A stretch of DNA of 64,000 nt, taken from the NCBI RefSeq assembly GCF_000564855.1, contig NZ_AYXG01000184.1, positions 49,819-113,818 on the forward strand, in the 5' to 3' direction. Positions 61,112 to 64,000 of this stretch are shown in pieces. The stretch is from Actinokineospora spheciospongiae. Its GTDB lineage: Bacteria; Actinomycetota; Actinomycetes; Mycobacteriales; Pseudonocardiaceae. Every line of letters starts with the position of its first letter. The stretch's first letter is position 1. A model generated the notes under the pieces. It was not told where the DNA came from and searched no databases. It saw only the letters and a list, made by a program, of their open reading frames with translations. A program made the translations under genes and the position numbers.

Positions 61112-61258
61112 GGGGCCTCCTTGTGTCGTTGCCCGGTGGGACTGCCGGGGCGCGGCGGATTCATCGCCGGTGGAGCCGCGCTGTGACGGCCGGTCGACCC
61201 GGTCGCGCCGATCCGGGGTTCGCGGGGTGCTGGACGTCGGGTGTGCGCGGTCCGGGGG

Positions 61259-61891
61259 TCAGCGCAGGCGGATGTGGCGCAGGCCGGTCCAGGTGCGCCT
61301 GCCCCAGGCGCGCAGCGGGCCGTCGGGGTCGGGGGACAGCCGCAGGCCCGCGCCGTGCGCGGTGTGCTCGGCGACCTGGGCGGTGGTGAGGTCGTCGGTG
61401 TGCAGGTGGACGGCGAAGTCGGGGTGGGCGAGGGCGTCGAGGCAGCGGTCGAGGGCGGCGACGGCGAAGGACTCGCGGCGCAGCGCCCGGTCGCGGCCCA
61501 GCAGCGCGGCCAGGGTCGGGCCGTGGACGCGTTCGCTGAGGCGGCGCAGCACCGTCTCGCGGGTGGCGAGGAGCGCGACGTGGTGGACCGGGTGGCCGAG
61601 GGCGCGCAGGCGGCCGACCGTCTCGGCGAAGTGGCCGCGGTCGACGACGGTCATGGGGGCGATGACCGGGCCGTCGTGGTGGGTGAGGACGTGGTCGAGG
61701 ACCTCGACGACGCCCTGGCGCCAGGCGGGGTGGTCCTGAAAGTCGCCGCGCAACCGGCGGGGGGTCATCCGGTGCAGGCCGAACCCGACCTCCTCCGGGT
61801 CGCACACGACCGCGCCGGGCAGGCGGCGGCGCAGGTGGTACGCGGTCTGGGTCCTGCCGCCGCCGAACGGGCCGTTGATCCACACGAGCAC
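61259..61891 (-). CDS. TmrB-like P-loop ATPase
   Basis: About 210 aa. The P-loop is unusual, GPFGGGRT, with Arg at the Lys position of GxxGxGKT; VWINGPFGGGRTQTAYHLRR, VVCDPEEVGFGLHRM, DFQDHPAWRQGVVEV and APMTVVDRGHFAETVGRL follow the tunicamycin-resistance protein TmrB. GTG 61891 gives the family N-terminus; GTGs at 61900 and 61909 are alternatives. It is related to the broken gene at 49781-50318. It diverges from a GNAT gene with only 24 bases between starts. Confidence 0.82.
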   Translation of the reverse strand: MLVWINGPFGGGRTQTAYHLRRRLPGAVVCDPEEVGFGLHRMTPRRLRGDFQDHPAWRQGVVEVLDHVLTHHDGPVIAPMTVVDRGHFAETVGRLRALGHPVHHVALLATRETVLRRLSERVHGPTLAALLGRDRALRRESFAVAALDRCLDALAHPDFAVHLHTDDLTTAQVAEHTAHGAGLRLSPDPDGPLRAWGRRTWTGLRHIRLR

Positions 61892-61915
61892 ACCGTCCAC
61901 GGTATACACAGCGGC

Positions 61916-62392
61916 ATGGCGGACAGCGACATGGCGGACAGCGGTGTGGAGGTCACAGAGCTGGACCTGCGCGACGACCGGGTCGCCGCGCGGGTGCACG
62001 CCGTGGGGTTGCGGGCCTACCGGGTGGAGGCGGACCTGATCGGGTTCGACGGCATCCCGGCGCTGGGTGAGTCGGTGGCGCGGATGCGGGCGCTGCCGCT
62101 GCGGTGGCTGGGGGTCGCGGCACCGGAGCCGGTGGCGTTCCTGGCCTACACCACCGACGACGTGGTCGACGTGGACCGGTTGTGCGTGGACCCCGACCGG
62201 TTCCGCCGCGGGTTGGCCCGCGCCCTGCTGACCGCCCTGCTGGAACGCACCACCGGCGACGTGGTCGTGTCCACCGGAGCGGCCAACACCCCGGCAATCA
62301 CCCTGTACGAACGAGCAGGCTTCACCCGCACGGGCACCGTGTCACCCGTTGCGGGGCTGACAATAGCCACGTTCCGCCTACAGCGCGGGTGA
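61916..62392 (+). CDS. GNAT-family acetyltransferase
   Basis: 158-aa N-acetyltransferase: strand PVAFLAYTTDDVVDVDRLCV, the acetyl-CoA motif V-D-P-D-R-F-R-R-G-L-A-R-A-L-L and VSTGAANTPAITLYERAGFT. The start is doubled: a 15-bp unit ATGGCGGACAGCGAC at 61916 is repeated almost exactly at 61931, so there are two in-frame ATGs. The acceptor substrate is unknown. Its 3' end overlaps the Lrp gene on the other strand by 15 bp. Confidence 0.85.
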   Translation: MADSDMADSGVEVTELDLRDDRVAARVHAVGLRAYRVEADLIGFDGIPALGESVARMRALPLRWLGVAAPEPVAFLAYTTDDVVDVDRLCVDPDRFRRGLARALLTALLERTTGDVVVSTGAANTPAITLYERAGFTRTGTVSPVAGLTIATFRLQRG

Positions 62393-62827
62393 ACGCCCCT
62401 CGTACGGGGTGGACAGCACGACGGTCGTCCGGGTCGACACCTTCGCCGATTCGCGGATCTTGCGGAGCAGCTCCTCCAGGTCCGCCGGGGTCGGCACCCG
62501 CACCAGCAGCACGTAGGACTCGTCGCCCGCCACCGAGTAGCAGGACTCGATCTCCGGGATGTGCTCCAGGCGCTGCGGGTAGTCGTCGGGGGCGGCCGGG
62601 TCGATCGGGGTCAGGGAGATGAGGGCGGTCAGCGGCAGTCCGATGGCGTGGCTGTCCAGGCGGGCGCTGTAGCCGCGGATGACCGAGCGCTGCTCGAGCC
62701 TGCGGACCCGCTGGTGCACCGCGGACACGCTCAGGCCCACGCGCTCGGCGAGGTCGGTGAAGCTGCACCGGCCGTCGGCGGCCAACTCGCGGGCGATCGC
62801 CTTGTCCAACGGTTCCAGCTCGGCCAT
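62378..62827 (-). CDS. Lrp/AsnC-family regulator
   Basis: 149-aa regulator. N-terminal HTH (~5-55: [40 protein letters not shown]) and a C-terminal RAM/ligand domain (~65-140: [34 protein letters not shown]). ATG 62827 overlaps the stop of the peptidase gene as ATGA, so both are co-translated. Lrp-type proteins sense amino acids; pairing with a prolyl peptidase suggests control of peptide or amino-acid use. Confidence 0.9.
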   Translation of the reverse strand: MAELEPLDKAIARELAADGRCSFTDLAERVGLSVSAVHQRVRRLEQRSVIRGYSARLDSHAIGLPLTALISLTPIDPAAPDDYPQRLEHIPEIESCYSVAGDESYVLLVRVPTPADLEELLRKIRESAKVSTRTTVVLSTPYEGRSPAL

Positions 62828-63939
62828 CAGCCCAGCACCACCAGCTCGTGCGGACGGGTGTTGAGCGGTTCCACGCCGGTGTCGGTGACGACCACGATGT
62901 CCTCGATCCGCGCACCCCACCGCCCCGGCAGGTACACCCCGGGCTCCACGCTGAACGCCATCCCCGGCTCCAGCACCAACTCGTTGCCCGCCACGATGTA
63001 AGGGTGCTCGTGCACGTCGAGGCCGATGCCGTGCCCCGTGCGGTGGATGAAGAACTCCGCGAGCCCCGCATCGGCGAGCACACCACGACCGGCGGCGTCG
63101 ACCGACTCGGCACTGACCCCCGGCCGCACCGAGGCAACCGAAGCCGCCTGCGCCCGCCGCAGCACCTCATAGGACTCGACCACATCAGCATCACGCGGCT
63201 CACCGACGGCGTAGGTGCGGGTGCTGTCGGAGCAGTAACCGCTGGGCAGCGGCCCACCGATGTCGACGACCACCACGTCCCCAGCGGTGATCACCCGATC
63301 GGACACCTCGTGGTGCGGGCTGGCCCCGTTGGGCCCGGAGCCGACGATGACGAACTCCGCACTCGCGTGCCCCTCGGCGACGATCGCCGCACCGATGTCG
63401 GCGGCCACCTCGGCTTCGGTGCGCCCGGCGCGCAGCCACTCCCCCATCCGGGCGTGCACCCGGTCGATGGCCGCCCCGGCCCGCCGCAACTGCTCGACCT
63501 CGGCCGCGTCCTTGCGCATCCGCAGCCCGCGCAGCACCGGCCCCGCCAACGCCTGCTCGGCCCCGGGCAGGGCACCACGCAACCCCAACACGTGCACAGC
63601 GGGCAACATGTCGCCCACAGCCACCACACCCGGTCCCCCGACCAAGCGGGCGACGAGGCCGTACGGGTCCTCCCCGTCGACCCAGGTGGCGGTGTCGACG
63701 CCGAGACCGGGCAGGTCGTAGGGGTCGTAACCGGCGGCCTCCAGCTTGGGCACCACCAGCACCGGCTCCCCCTCGGCGGGCAGGACTAGACCGGTGAAGC
63801 GCTCGTGGGACACCACGGTCCCGCCGAGCAGGTACCGCAGGTCCGACCCCGGGGCGATCACCAACGCCCCCACCCCGGCCTCGGCGGCAGCAACCCGGGC
63901 CCGGTCCAGGCGGCCCCGCAACAGCTCGGCACTCGACAT
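62827..63939 (-). CDS. M24-family Xaa-Pro aminopeptidase
   Basis: 370-aa metallopeptidase. The creatinase N-terminal domain covers ~10-135, the pita-bread domain ~145-365. All five metal ligands are present: D226 (VVVDIGG), D238 (CSDST), H303 ([15 protein letters not shown]), E332 (SVEPGVY) and E346 (GARIEDIVV). Such enzymes cleave N-terminal residues before proline. No signal peptide, so cytoplasmic. ATG 63939 is 61 bp from the window end, and its promoter should lie there. It leads a two-gene operon with the Lrp regulator. Confidence 0.93.
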   Translation of the reverse strand: MSSAELLRGRLDRARVAAAEAGVGALVIAPGSDLRYLLGGTVVSHERFTGLVLPAEGEPVLVVPKLEAAGYDPYDLPGLGVDTATWVDGEDPYGLVARLVGGPGVVAVGDMLPAVHVLGLRGALPGAEQALAGPVLRGLRMRKDAAEVEQLRRAGAAIDRVHARMGEWLRAGRTEAEVAADIGAAIVAEGHASAEFVIVGSGPNGASPHHEVSDRVITAGDVVVVDIGGPLPSGYCSDSTRTYAVGEPRDADVVESYEVLRRAQAASVASVRPGVSAESVDAAGRGVLADAGLAEFFIHRTGHGIGLDVHEHPYIVAGNELVLEPGMAFSVEPGVYLPGRWGARIEDIVVVTDTGVEPLNTRPHELVVLG

Positions 63940-64000
63940 GCCACCAAGCCTAGGGCTTACCCACGCCCCCGGCCCACCACCCCGAACCCGCCGCGCTGAC

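Overview
The window is very GC-rich DNA. It uses GTG/TTG starts freely, many genes overlap as ATGA or GTGA, and it carries a SARP/AfsR-type regulator, an NB-ARC/TPR ATPase, a mycothiol-type DinB-like enzyme and an actinobacterial LexA. This points to a filamentous actinobacterium, probably of the Pseudonocardiales (inference). No rRNA or tRNA gene was recognised and there is no sign of a prophage or insertion sequence.

Layout. 1-5.3 kb: 3' part of a beta-propeller phytase, a secreted alpha/beta hydrolase, a STAND (NB-ARC/TPR) ATPase and two small genes (DUF3253 and a conserved hypothetical). 5.5-12.6 kb: phenylacetate catabolism. paaA-B-C-D-E (ring 1,2-epoxidase), paaI (thioesterase) and a TetR gene (paaR-like) run leftward; paaZ runs rightward from a shared promoter region holding a TetR-type palindrome. 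12.6-19.3 kb: ordinary accessory genes (two methyltransferase/XRE-cupin genes, YVTN propeller, VOC/AraC pair, membrane protein, MDR-type oxidoreductase with divergent TetR).

19.6-39.5 kb: the most unusual part, a tight five-gene operon of giant proteins (1524, 1235, 1757, 1561 and 549 aa): a PhoD-like metallophosphoesterase fused to peptidoglycan-binding repeats, a DUF6603 protein, a lectin/propeller plus FG-GAP protein, and two large families with no known function. None starts with a clear signal peptide. A hairpin follows the operon, then a LexA-family gene. This block is the best candidate for an undescribed multi-protein system.

40.5-49.1 kb: SARP/NB-ARC/TPR regulator, GlxA-type AraC regulator with a divergent DJ-1/PfpI gene, TetR/RidA pair with a 22-bp palindrome between them, and a catalase divergent from an ankyrin protein. 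49.1-51.5 kb: a lower-GC non-coding stretch leads into a two-spacer, I-E-like CRISPR array without cas genes in the window, then a TmrB-like ATPase gene broken by a 10-bp tandem repeat, then two small genes. 51.6-64 kb: secreted S37 peptidase, FtsX-type ABC exporter with two ATPases, SGNH hydrolase, methyltransferase, MFS exporter, a decayed histidine-phosphatase gene, a mycothiol-dependent isomerase-family gene, a second intact TmrB-like gene divergent from a GNAT gene, and a M24 peptidase/Lrp pair.
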